This document shows positions 45,853 through 54,300 of a stretch of DNA of 56,965 nucleotides, piece by piece. Under the pieces are notes generated by a model. That model did not search any database. It was not told the origin of the DNA and was given only the letters and a program-made list of their open reading frames with translations. Each line of letters begins with the position of its first letter. The stretch's first letter is position 1. A program made the translations under genes and the position numbers. This stretch comes from Calditrichales bacterium (GTDB lineage Bacteria; Calditrichota; Calditrichia; Calditrichales; J004), in assembly GCA_015493745.1 (NCBI GenBank), contig WGCN01000097.1, positions 1 to 56,965 of the forward strand. The letters are read 5' to 3'.

Positions 45853-46473
45853 TCAGGAAACCGCTTGCTCCATGGCCTGCTCTTCCCCGGACAAACAGTC
45901 CGTCGTTTTCACCACGTGATCATAAAAGTTCCTAAACAGTTTTTCACCGGCCTCGCTTAAAACGGACTCCGGATGAAACTGTACCGAGCACAAGGGCCGG
46001 GAGCGGTGTTGCAGAGCCATGATCACCCCGTCTTCCGTATGGGCCGACACTTCCAGTTCGGCGGGCAGACTGTTTTTTTTCACCATGAGCGAATGGTAAC
46101 GCATCACCCGCAACGGTTGCGGCAATCCGCTAAAAAGACCCCGGCCGTTATGCCATACCCGGGAGGTTTTACCATGACACACAGCGGGAGCGGGTACAAT
46201 TTCCGCTCCGAAAACCTGCGCCAGGGCCTGATGCCCCAGGCAGACACCGAGTATGGGCATTTTATGCCCCAGATGACGGATGGCGCGCATACTGATTCCC
46301 GCCTGGTCGGGATTCCCCGGTCCGGGAGAGATGATCAGGGCCTGATATCCCTTTTCGATTTCCTCAACGGTTATAGCGTCATTGGCAACCACCCGGCAAT
46401 CCAGTCCCAGCCCGCCGAGCATATGGGCGATATTATAGGTGAAGGAGTCATAATTGTCGAGTATCAGTATCAT
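45853..46473 (-). CDS. Glutamine amidotransferase (TrpG/PabA type)
   Basis: 206 residues, class I glutamine amidotransferase. The N-terminal ILILDNYDSFTYNIAHML, the catalytic Cys in LGVCLGHQALAQVFG and the His-Glu in SVQFHPESVLSE are clear. It would feed ammonia to anthranilate or aminodeoxychorismate synthase, but no trpE/pabB is beside it. It overlaps the lipoprotein gene by 4 nt. Naming it trpG or pabA would be a guess. Confidence 0.92.
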   Translation of the reverse strand: MILILDNYDSFTYNIAHMLGGLGLDCRVVANDAITVEEIEKGYQALIISPGPGNPDQAGISMRAIRHLGHKMPILGVCLGHQALAQVFGAEIVPAPAVCHGKTSRVWHNGRGLFSGLPQPLRVMRYHSLMVKKNSLPAELEVSAHTEDGVIMALQHRSRPLCSVQFHPESVLSEAGEKLFRNFYDHVVKTTDCLSGEEQAMEQAVS

Positions 46474-47243
46474 AAAGCTCCGGTTACCCCGTTCAGCCTT
46501 TTCTCCAGCACGGCGCTAAATGCGGACAGATATACACGGCTGTAGTAGGCCAGCCCTTTCGCTTTCAGCATGGTACAGCCGTTTTTCAACTGTTTGTTTT
46601 CCTGCAACTGGCTTAATAAGGCAACCACATATCCGTTTTGCAGACCTTTTATAAACCGGGCCGATTCCATGCTGACCACAAATTCGATATCGGCCTCCTT
46701 TAAATGCCGGTTACGGGGATTCCAGGCCTGGTGCAGCCGGATCATCTTCTTAAACAGGCGCCGTTGCCCTTTTATGTACACATTTTCCAGTGTTTTGAAA
46801 TAGCTCTTCCATTCCCGTGAACAGGCCTGTAACAGACTGTCATGCTGGATATCCATGGCCATGGCCAGCAGGCGCCTATCCGCCGGATGGTACACGGCCG
46901 GGTTCAGCGCGGCGGGAAATCCGCTTCCCTTCAGGGGATAACTTTTCAGGCTGTCCCAGTCGACCAGGTGTATAAACAGGGAATCGGCCTTTTGCCGCAA
47001 CAGAGCGCTATCCAGCTTTTTGCTCAGCGGCTCGCCCTTTTGGACATAGGCACTGCTGTCCATATAGACCCGCATCTCGGCCAGTTGCCGCTCAATCAGC
47101 CGGTTGAACGGGGTCGTTAGCACATCACGGGGAATGTTTTGCAAAACATTCTCCGACAAACGCACCTTCTCGCTATGGTTTTCTTTAGTTTTACAGGAAA
47201 TCAATCCCGACAGGATAATAATTAAAAGAAAAATTTTGTTCAT
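46470..47243 (-). CDS. Hypothetical lipoprotein
   Basis: 257 residues with a signal peptide and lipobox GLISC (Cys 17). The mature part is basic and largely helical, with no motif I recognise. It overlaps the amidotransferase gene by 4 nt. Conserved lipoproteins of this kind occur in FCB bacteria; role unknown. Confidence 0.8.
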   Translation of the reverse strand: MNKIFLLIIILSGLISCKTKENHSEKVRLSENVLQNIPRDVLTTPFNRLIERQLAEMRVYMDSSAYVQKGEPLSKKLDSALLRQKADSLFIHLVDWDSLKSYPLKGSGFPAALNPAVYHPADRRLLAMAMDIQHDSLLQACSREWKSYFKTLENVYIKGQRRLFKKMIRLHQAWNPRNRHLKEADIEFVVSMESARFIKGLQNGYVVALLSQLQENKQLKNGCTMLKAKGLAYYSRVYLSAFSAVLEKRLNGVTGAL

Positions 47244-47448
47244 ACGTTCAATTTAAAGGAAAGCTTGCAATAGCTCAACCTCTTTTTAACCGGAGTCCGA
47301 TTTAAGACGGCGAAACCGGTATTTAAAAAATAAAAATTACATATAAAGCCGGGCGAGGACATAAGCACCGTTCCGATTCTGCGGATATTCCCCTTAAAAC
47401 AGCGCCTCCTCTTCCATACATTTTTAGCCGCAAATGTGCGTTTTAAAC

Positions 47449-47477
47449 TTGCGCAATTGCGCAGGATTCAATATGCT
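47449..47477 (+). promoter_or_regulatory. Putative promoter with 14-bp perfect palindrome ahead of the envelope cassette
   Basis: TTGCGC (47449-47454) and TATGCT (47472-47477) are 17 bp apart. The -35 overlaps a perfect palindrome, TGCGCAATTGCGCA (47450-47463), likely an operator. A start near 47484 would leave only about 22 nt before the ATG. The rest of the 262-bp gap holds nothing clear, apart from the promoter of the minus-strand lipoprotein gene. Confidence 0.45.
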
Positions 47478-47505
47478 TAGTCATACTCACAACTAGAATT
47501 ATTTC

Positions 47506-48333
47506 ATGCGTATCATCAAGCATAAGCTGGAAAAGGCCCTTTACCGGCCAACGCCCAATCATGGCGGTACGTTTGCCAAAAAACGACCCGACACCATCGT
47601 GATTCATTACACGGCAACCGCCACGGCACGGCAGGCCGTAGATGCACTGAGCAACCTCCGGGTGAAGGCCTCGGCCCATGTGGTCATCGACCGTGACGGC
47701 ACGGTAACCCAACTGCTGCCTTTTGACACCGTCGCCTGGCATGCCGGCGAAAGCCGTCACCTGGAGCGTACCCGTCTCAATAAGTACAGCATCGGCATCG
47801 AGATTGTCAACGCCGGCTGGTTGAGAAAATCCGGAGAGATTTTCCTTGCCCAGTCCGGCAGGGAGTATACCCGGGAGGAAGTGATATATGCCGTTCATCG
47901 CAACAGCGACGTCCCTTATGTTTACTGGCATAAATACACGGAAGAGCAGCTCCGGGTTACCGAAGAGCTGTGTGCCCTGCTGATCGGGGCCTATCCCGTC
48001 AAGTGGATTGTGGGGCATGAGGAGATTGCGCCGGAGCGTAAACAGGATCCCGGTCCGGCCTTCCCGCTGGATGACCTGCGCAGACGCCTTTTGGGCGTGG
48101 ATTTCGATTTGAAGGATGACAAAGGCGCCACTCCCCGTGTTGCCGTGGTTACGGCGGGCAGGCTCAATATCCGCGGCGGTCCGTCAATTAAGGCCGGTCG
48201 CGTGGCCCGGCCCCTGCCCCGGGGGCAGCAGGTGGAAATACTGCGACACAAAGGCAACTGGGTAGAGGTGGAAACGCGCATCCGGGGATGGGTACATAAA
48301 GACTATATCAGCCCTAAAAAAGGGGAAACATAA
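47506..48333 (+). CDS. N-acetylmuramoyl-L-alanine amidase with SH3b domain, no signal peptide
   Basis: Cleaves the bond between muramic acid and peptide in the cell wall. Amidase_2 (PGRP-like) domain about 1-190: zinc ligand His34 in IVIHYTA, Glu99 in SIGIEIVN, His171 and Lys179/Asp181 in GHEEIAPERKQDPG. A bacterial SH3 domain follows at about 208-270 (LNIRGGPSIKAGRVARPLPRGQQVEILRH... WVEVETRIRGWVHKDYI). The N-terminus MRIIKHKLEKALYRPTPNHG has no signal peptide, so the enzyme is made in the cytoplasm, as phage endolysins are. No Shine-Dalgarno is obvious. First gene of the six-gene cassette. Confidence 0.93.
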   Translation: MRIIKHKLEKALYRPTPNHGGTFAKKRPDTIVIHYTATATARQAVDALSNLRVKASAHVVIDRDGTVTQLLPFDTVAWHAGESRHLERTRLNKYSIGIEIVNAGWLRKSGEIFLAQSGREYTREEVIYAVHRNSDVPYVYWHKYTEEQLRVTEELCALLIGAYPVKWIVGHEEIAPERKQDPGPAFPLDDLRRRLLGVDFDLKDDKGATPRVAVVTAGRLNIRGGPSIKAGRVARPLPRGQQVEILRHKGNWVEVETRIRGWVHKDYISPKKGET

Positions 48334-48338
48334 GCCAT

Positions 48339-48734
48339 ATGAAAAAAGTCCTTTACATTTCGGTTTTGATATTACTGATGGTCCTGGCCTTCTACCTTGA
48401 TGAAAGCGGCCTTATCACCTGGCAACCGCTGGCCATGATCGTGGCCGCCCTGGCGGCGCCCTTTCGCCTGGTGTGGAACATGATCAACAACAGCGAGGAA
48501 AAGATCAGGGAAAAGCATGAACGGATTCGCCAAAGGGAAAAGCAGTATCAGGATACCCTGGAAAGTAAGATAGGCCGCCGGGAAAGAAGGATCGAGGAAC
48601 TGGATCGCCAGCTCAACGATCTGGAAAGGCAGGTGGAACGGTTGGAACAAAAACGCAGCGAGGTGGAGAGGGTTGTGGAACGCATGAATGAAGATGAATT
48701 AAAACGGGCGGTGTGGAAGTATGCGGGACGTTAA
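48339..48734 (+). CDS. Small membrane coiled-coil protein
   Basis: 131 residues. Two hydrophobic segments (about 3-19 and 27-46), then a long coiled coil (about 52-120; IREKHERIRQREKQYQDTLE... ERQVERLEQKRSEVERVVER). If both hydrophobic parts span the membrane, the coiled coil is cytoplasmic; if the first is a cleaved signal, it is outside. Starts 5 bp after the amidase. Unknown family. Confidence 0.85.
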   Translation: MKKVLYISVLILLMVLAFYLDESGLITWQPLAMIVAALAAPFRLVWNMINNSEEKIREKHERIRQREKQYQDTLESKIGRRERRIEELDRQLNDLERQVERLEQKRSEVERVVERMNEDELKRAVWKYAGR

Positions 48735-49065
48735 ACACCTGGCCGGCGTGCTGCTGCTCTGCGCGGCCCTGGCGGTTAATTCCTGCGCCACGCGGCAAAG
48801 CATACTGGCGCCCGGCGAAACGCTTAAAAATGAAAGCGGGGAGAGTGCCTGGATATGGATGCTGAAGGAGGTGCCCCCGGGTGCCCGCTATGTAAACAGC
48901 GGCAGCGATACCCTGAAGGTCTTTCCCAATGAACGGTTGCTCTATCTCTATCTGCGGGAGTTCTTGCGGGAAGCGCGCATCGACATGGAAGAGGAAAAGT
49001 TGCGCGCCCTGGATGAACAGTTACGGGAGGCGCAAGAAAAACTGGAGGCTTTGGAAAAACCATGA
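48721..49065 (+). CDS. Small coiled-coil lipoprotein (o-spanin-like layout)
   Basis: 114 residues. Signal peptide with lipobox VNSC (Cys22), then a small domain and a C-terminal coiled coil (about 80-112; EEEKLRALDEQLREAQEKLEALEK). The start lies 14 nt inside the previous gene. A lipoprotein with a coiled coil beside an amidase recalls outer-membrane spanins, though these are usually shorter. Function inferred only from layout. Confidence 0.82.
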   Translation: MRDVKHLAGVLLLCAALAVNSCATRQSILAPGETLKNESGESAWIWMLKEVPPGARYVNSGSDTLKVFPNERLLYLYLREFLREARIDMEEEKLRALDEQLREAQEKLEALEKP

Positions 49066-49496
49066 GACATCTCTTCTGGCTCGGTCTGTTATGCTTCCTG
49101 CCTCCGCTACAGGCCCAGGAAATAAGTTTTCCCGTTCCCCTGTTGCCGGGCGACCGTTTTACCGTTCAGGAACGCTATAACGGGCAGGCGGTGGATACGC
49201 TGTGGCTGCTGAACAAAAATCAGTTGCGTAATTTTATCATCCGGGCCATGAAGCAGGAGATCGATTCGGCCCGGGCCGGCCTGTTGCGGCAACAGGTCGA
49301 TCTGTACAAGAAAAAAACGGAACAGATGGCGGAGATTATCGCCCTGCGCAAAAAGGGCTATCTCCATTATCGCGATTTATGGCTTAAAACCGATGAAAAA
49401 CTGGAAAAAGCGGAAATACGGGCGGAACGCAATCTAAGGATAGGTTTCCTTTCCGGCGTACTTCTTTCCGCGGCCCTGGTCATTTTTATAAAGTAA
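49062..49496 (+). CDS. Exported protein with coiled coil and C-terminal membrane anchor
   Basis: 144 residues. Signal peptide 1-18 (LFWLGLLCFLPPLQA), a short beta-rich part, a helical stretch (about 52-115; IRAMKQEIDSARAGLLRQQV) and a C-terminal TM segment (about 126-143). The helix therefore faces the periplasm, tied to the inner membrane at its C-end. Starts by ATGA overlap with the lipoprotein gene. Family not recognised. Confidence 0.82.
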   Translation: MRHLFWLGLLCFLPPLQAQEISFPVPLLPGDRFTVQERYNGQAVDTLWLLNKNQLRNFIIRAMKQEIDSARAGLLRQQVDLYKKKTEQMAEIIALRKKGYLHYRDLWLKTDEKLEKAEIRAERNLRIGFLSGVLLSAALVIFIK

Positions 49497-49503
49497 AGGT
49501 AAG

Positions 49504-50007
49504 ATGATGAACGAGAACAGCGACATTTTATTTACTTTGGGGAAATCCCTGTTTGCCCATGCCTATGACATCATGCTGGTGTGGATGATTTTTATGGTGG
49601 TGTTGTTTATAGCCCTGCTCATCCGTTTCACCTTCGGCGTTGGATTTTCCAAAGAGAATCCCAACCCCCATATCAACGAAACCTTTGCCATGCCTCCGGG
49701 GGTTTTTCGCGGCTTTATCACCATGACACTTCTCTTTCTGGTCACCCTGATCGAGGTGATCAATCTCAACATTCCCCTGCTGGACGGCAACGGACAGATG
49801 ATCGCCAAAAATGTGGGGGATATGCTCTACTTCCCCTCGGATCGCCATCATGACCTGATGGTGGCCTTTCAGATGATGCTGGCTTTTTACTTCGGCAGCA
49901 AGGTGATGAACCATGTTATCGCCACGGATAAGGAGAAAACCAAAATCCTTGCCGAAAAGATATCTGCCAACGACGACAGCTTCAACGATCCGGAAGCCCG
50001 GGGATGA
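49504..50007 (+). CDS. Three-TM membrane protein
   Basis: 167 residues with TM segments at about 21-45, 66-88 and 117-135. The second is preceded by MPPGVFRGFITMTLLFLVTLIEV, a Pro-Pro-Gly-x-x-Arg motif ahead of a TM helix, and the third contains LAFYFGSKV. The small size and membrane density could fit a holin-like role, but no known holin family is recognised. The C-terminus is charged and cytoplasmic or periplasmic depending on topology. Starts 7 bp after the previous gene. Confidence 0.82.
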   Translation: MMNENSDILFTLGKSLFAHAYDIMLVWMIFMVVLFIALLIRFTFGVGFSKENPNPHINETFAMPPGVFRGFITMTLLFLVTLIEVINLNIPLLDGNGQMIAKNVGDMLYFPSDRHHDLMVAFQMMLAFYFGSKVMNHVIATDKEKTKILAEKISANDDSFNDPEARG

Positions 50008-50366
50008 GCAACACCCTGAACGGCGCCGGAAAAAGCACTTTTTTTGAAGGAACGGTCGACCGTGTTTTTTTCTGGATCAGTTTGTTTGCCCTGGGAGTGC
50101 TGCTCTTTTTAACCCTATGGCGCCAGCAGCAGATCAACACGGCACAAGCGGAATATGAGCTGTTGCAGGAGAATCACGGCGTTTTGCTGCAAGAAATGCG
50201 GGAGTTGCAACAGGAGAATACCCGGATGCGTCAACGCCTGCAACAACTGGAGGAGCGTCTTACCTTCCGGGAAAAACAGCCCCTGCCACCGTCACCGCCC
50301 AAAGCCAGGCGCGCGGACGTTCCCGTGGACAGCCGCACACTGTTTTTGAAGCGCTCGGGGAAGTAG
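50004..50366 (+). CDS. Single-TM coiled-coil protein (i-spanin-like layout)
   Basis: 120 residues: short cytoplasmic N-terminus, one TM segment (about 21-39), a coiled coil (about 44-92; LLQENHGVLLQEMRELQQEN) that would lie in the periplasm, then a Pro-rich tail (PLPPSPPKARR). The layout matches inner-membrane spanins. Starts by ATGA overlap and ends the cassette, 6 bp from the convergent DUF983 gene. Confidence 0.84.
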   Translation: MSNTLNGAGKSTFFEGTVDRVFFWISLFALGVLLFLTLWRQQQINTAQAEYELLQENHGVLLQEMRELQQENTRMRQRLQQLEERLTFREKQPLPPSPPKARRADVPVDSRTLFLKRSGK

Positions 50367-50372
50367 GGTCGT

Positions 50373-50699
50373 TCAGCTGTCGGTGATATGATCGATATAC
50401 AGCCAGATGCTGCGGGCATAGCGGAAGATAAGCGGCACGGTGACCAGACTGAAGCCGCCCAGCACCAGGGCGATCTTCCAAATGGGGGATTCGATGGCCG
50501 ACATGATCAGAATAGTGGGCGCCACCACCAGGCCATACAGAAAATTGCCCACAAAGATGGCCGCCGTAAAGTAACCCTGCTCTTTTTCATACTTCATGCC
50601 GCAATTGGGGCAATGTTCATACATCTTAAACACCCCTTTAAACATTTTACCCTCTTCGCATTGCGGACATTTCAGGGTCATCATCGAGGAAAAGCTCAT
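50373..50699 (-). CDS. DUF983 membrane protein with two CxxC pairs
   Basis: 108 residues. N-terminal zinc ribbon CPQCEEGKMFKGVFKMYEHCPNCGMKYEKEQGYF, then two TM segments. DUF983 is a small, widespread family of unknown function, often linked to heme-copper oxidase genes. AAGGAG four nt before the ATG supports this start. It is transcribed toward the cassette end and follows the phosphatase gene. Confidence 0.9.
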   Translation of the reverse strand: MSFSSMMTLKCPQCEEGKMFKGVFKMYEHCPNCGMKYEKEQGYFTAAIFVGNFLYGLVVAPTILIMSAIESPIWKIALVLGGFSLVTVPLIFRYARSIWLYIDHITDS

Positions 50700-50707
50700 T
50701 GGACTCC

Positions 50708-51277
50708 TTAGCGGTTTAAAAATTTTATTTTTACGTTCGATGCCCCGGCCTCGATCAGGGTTACACCGCCAAAATCAATATTTAAATGAAACATATTTTT
50801 CAGGGGCATCTCTATCAGCCGGGCCAGCAGGGCGCGTATGGCGCCGCCATGACTGACCACGATAAATTTTTCTTCTCCGCCGGCCAGCAAATCCTTATAA
50901 AAGGCCTCCATGCGGTCGGCCATGTCACGGAAGGACTCCCCTTGCGGCGCGGGAATATGGGCGAAGTCGACCCGCCATTCCTTGTACAGGGGATCGTTTT
51001 CGATCTCTTCCCAGCGCAGCATTTCCCAACGACCGAAATAAATCTCCTTCAGACGATCATCGCGTATAACGGGCTGTTTTAGCTTTTGGGCCAAGCGGTA
51101 GCAGCGTTGCAGAGGGCTGCTGTATACTTTATAGGAACTCAAATCCTCCGGCAACTGTCCCCGTGTACGGCCGGCCTCCCGGTCAAAACTCTCTTTTAAT
51201 CCGATATCGCTTTGGCCGTAACAATAGACCAACTCGATATCCGGGGTGGTGTGCCTTAAAAAATAGATTTCCTTCAT
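50708..51277 (-). CDS. Histidine phosphatase family protein, CobC-like
   Basis: 189 residues. The RHG motif is FLRHTTP at 6-12, followed by YCYGQSDIGL, a feature of alpha-ribazole phosphatases (CobC). The second catalytic His is in VVSHGGAIRALLARL. SSPLQRCYRLAQKL is also typical. No cobalamin genes are nearby, so phosphatase activity is likely but substrate is open. Confidence 0.9.
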   Translation of the reverse strand: MKEIYFLRHTTPDIELVYCYGQSDIGLKESFDREAGRTRGQLPEDLSSYKVYSSPLQRCYRLAQKLKQPVIRDDRLKEIYFGRWEMLRWEEIENDPLYKEWRVDFAHIPAPQGESFRDMADRMEAFYKDLLAGGEEKFIVVSHGGAIRALLARLIEMPLKNMFHLNIDFGGVTLIEAGASNVKIKFLNR

Positions 51278-51307
51278 CCTGTTCCGCCGTTATTTTTGTT
51301 TATAACG

Positions 51308-51341
51308 GAAAGAGGCGCGGAAAACACTCCGCGCCTTTCCG
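51308..51341 (-). terminator. Strong GC hairpin after the BNR protein gene
   Basis: GGCGCGGA (51314-51321) pairs perfectly with TCCGCGCC (51328-51335) across a 6-base loop; flanking A/T pairs lengthen the stem. It lies a few bases past the stop at 51349, so it is a good transcript end for the gene on the minus strand. Confidence 0.65.
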
Positions 51342-51348
51342 CCAAATT

Positions 51349-54300
51349 TTATCGTAAACGGTATGGCGTATAGGGCACGCCCAGCGCCTCCGCCTCTTTT
51401 TCCAGAGCGGTCAGATTTTGCAAAAGCTCCCGCACCCGGGGCCGGAGGGTCTCAAACTGCCCGCGGGCCAGTTTAAGATTGTCACGATGCGTTTGGGTGA
51501 CGGCGCTGGTGGAGGCCCAGTGGCCATAGACCACCTCCTGGATGCGGCCGATAATGCCCGGCGCCACGGGCTCGCTGTAACCGCGCACCACGGCGTCTCC
51601 GCGAAAGGCGGTAAGGATTTCATCGAGGCTGAGTTCCAGAGCCCGCAACCGTTTTTGCAGCCCGCGGGTATCGCCGGCCGTGTCAAACAGTCCCTTGGCC
51701 AGATGTTTAATGCGCGTGGCCGATTCGTCCAGCGAGCGGTTGACGGCCAGCACATCCCGCTGCAAGGCGGCGGTTTTATGCTGAAAGGCCAGCAGTTCCG
51801 CCCGGTCTTTTGCCGGGATGGAGGTGTTGGGCAGGGCCTTGCACTCAAAGGTCTGCTTTTCGCCGACGGCGATATACTTTTCCCCCACCCTTTTTTCCAT
51901 GGTCACCGAATAGGTGCCGGGCGCGGCCGGATAGCCCCGGGGAGGGGAGGCAAACATATTGTCCGCCGGGAAGGGCTTCAGGTTGACGGGGGTGGCCGAA
52001 GGATAGCGCATATCCCAGCTTACGCGGTGAAAACCGGCGGTGGCCGGGCCCTGAATGCGGCGCACGACATGGCCCGCTTCATCCCTTACGGTAAAAATGA
52101 CGGCCGGAGCCGGTTCCAGTTTCTCGGCCCGCAGGGCTTCCCATGAGGGATACGGATTGTCTTTTTGTTTTTTCTCCTTTTCCCGACGCAGCTTTTTAGC
52201 CGTTTTCAGTTCTTTGTCCAGATAGTAGGTAAACACCGCGCCTGCCGGCGGGTTATCCGCCCGGTACCAGCCGTCTCCCTGAAAGGCATTTTTGGAGAGC
52301 CCCAGGGGAGCGCTTTCCATAAACATCCAACTGTCCTTTACGGGGAAGAGCATCTCCTTTTCCCGCGCAAGCGTACCCTGCGCTATTCTAAGGGGGCTGT
52401 AATCATCGAGGATGTAAAAACCGCGACCGAAGGTGGCCAGTACCAGATCGCTTTCCCGGCGCTGGATATCGATATCGCGCACGGCGATGACCGGCAGCCC
52501 CCCCTTTAGCGGCAGCCATTTTTTGCCGCCATCCCGGGTAAAATAGACGCCATATTCCGTGCCGGCAAAGAGCAGATTTTTAATGACATGATCCTGGGCG
52601 ATGGTGTAAACGGTACCTTTCGGCAAATTCCCGGCAATGGAACGCCAGTTTTTACCCTTGTCGTCGCTGCGCAGGATGTACGGTGTGTAGTCGCCTTTTT
52701 TGTGGTTATCAAAGGAGGCGTAGACCACATTCTCATCAAACAGGGAGGCCTGAATATCACTGACATAACTCATATCCGGCACATTCTTAAATTTGGCGGT
52801 TTTGCGCCAACTCCGGCCGCCGTTTTCGCTGACCTGTATCAGCCCGTCATCGGTGCCCACATAAAGCAGGCCCTCTTTCAGAGTCGACTCATCCAGGGAA
52901 ACGATACTGCCATAGAATGAGGTGGAATTGTTTTTGGCCACGGCGTCCACGCTCCAAATGCGGCCCATCACTTTAAGCTGATTGCGGTCGAGATTGCGGG
53001 TCAGGTCGCCGCTGACCGCCCGCCAGCTCTGGCCCCTGTCATCGCTGCGGAAAAGAATCTGACTGGCAAAATAGAGCCGTTGCGGATTATGGGGACTGAT
53101 AATGATGGCCGAGTTCCAGTTCCAGCGCAACGGCGCCTGGCCCTCGTCCGGTTGCGGCTGAATGCTTACCATCTCCCCGCTCTTCTTGTCAAAACGCACC
53201 AGGCCGCCGTACTGATATTGCGAATAGATGATATTGGGGTCCGTGGGATCAACCACCGTCTCAAAACCATCGCCGAAAACGGTAACAAACCAGTCGCGGT
53301 TGGTGATGCCGTTAACCGAGGTGGTACGCGAGGGGCCGCCCAGGGTGGCGTTATCCTGCGTGCCGCCGTAGATGTTATAAAAAGGGAAATCGTTGTCGGC
53401 CGTGACCCGGTAAAATTGGGTAACCGGCAGGTTGGGAAAAAAACGCCAGGTGGCCGCGCCGTCAAAGGTTTCATACAAACCGCCGTCCGTGCCCGTGCGC
53501 ATATGGTTGCTGTTTTCCGGGTCTATCCACAGGGCATGATGATCCACATGCTTATAAAAACCGGGCACTTTTTTCCAGCTTTTGCCGCCATCCCGGGTGA
53601 CCATTAAAAAAGTATCCAGGGAGTACACCTTGTCCGGGTTTTGCGGGTCCACGACAATTTCCTGATAATACTGCGGCGATCCGCTGATGTAGGCATTCAT
53701 TTTTTTCCAGTTTTCGCCGCCGTCATCGGATTTATAGAATCCCTGACTGCCCTTCTCGGCCTCGATGATGGCATAAACACGGTCGGGATTGGAAGGCGCC
53801 AGCGCCAGCCCTATACGCCCCATATCCACCGCCGGCAGGCCGTTTTTCAGTTTGCGCCAACTCTTGCCGCCATCGGTACTTTTGTAGATGGCGGAGCCCG
53901 GGCCGCCGTCTATCAGCGTCCACACATGACGACGGCGTTGATAGGTGGCGGCCAGCATAACATCCGGGTTACGGGGGTCCATGATCACATCGGTGCATCC
54001 GGTCATCTTATCCACGCCCAGCACTTCCTTCCAGCTTTTACCGCCGTCGGTGGAATGATACAGCCCGCGGTCGCCGCCGTCGTTCCACAACGGGCCCTGG
54101 GCGGCCACCCAAATACGGTTGCTGTCGCGGGGATCGACGAGAATTTTGGCGATATGCTCCGACTTTTTTAAGCCCATGTTTTTCCAGGTCGTACCGCCGT
54201 CAAGGCTGCGGTAGACTCCGTCCCCGTAGGAGACGCTGCGCTGGGAGTTGTTTTCGCCGCTGCCCACCCACACCGTTAGCGGGTTGTTGGGATCGATGGT

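Noticed and set aside
47506..50366. Idea that the cassette is the remains of a prophage lysis region
   Set aside because: No integrase, capsid, tail or terminase gene and no att repeat within the window; composition matches the core. Kept as a lysis-like layout only.
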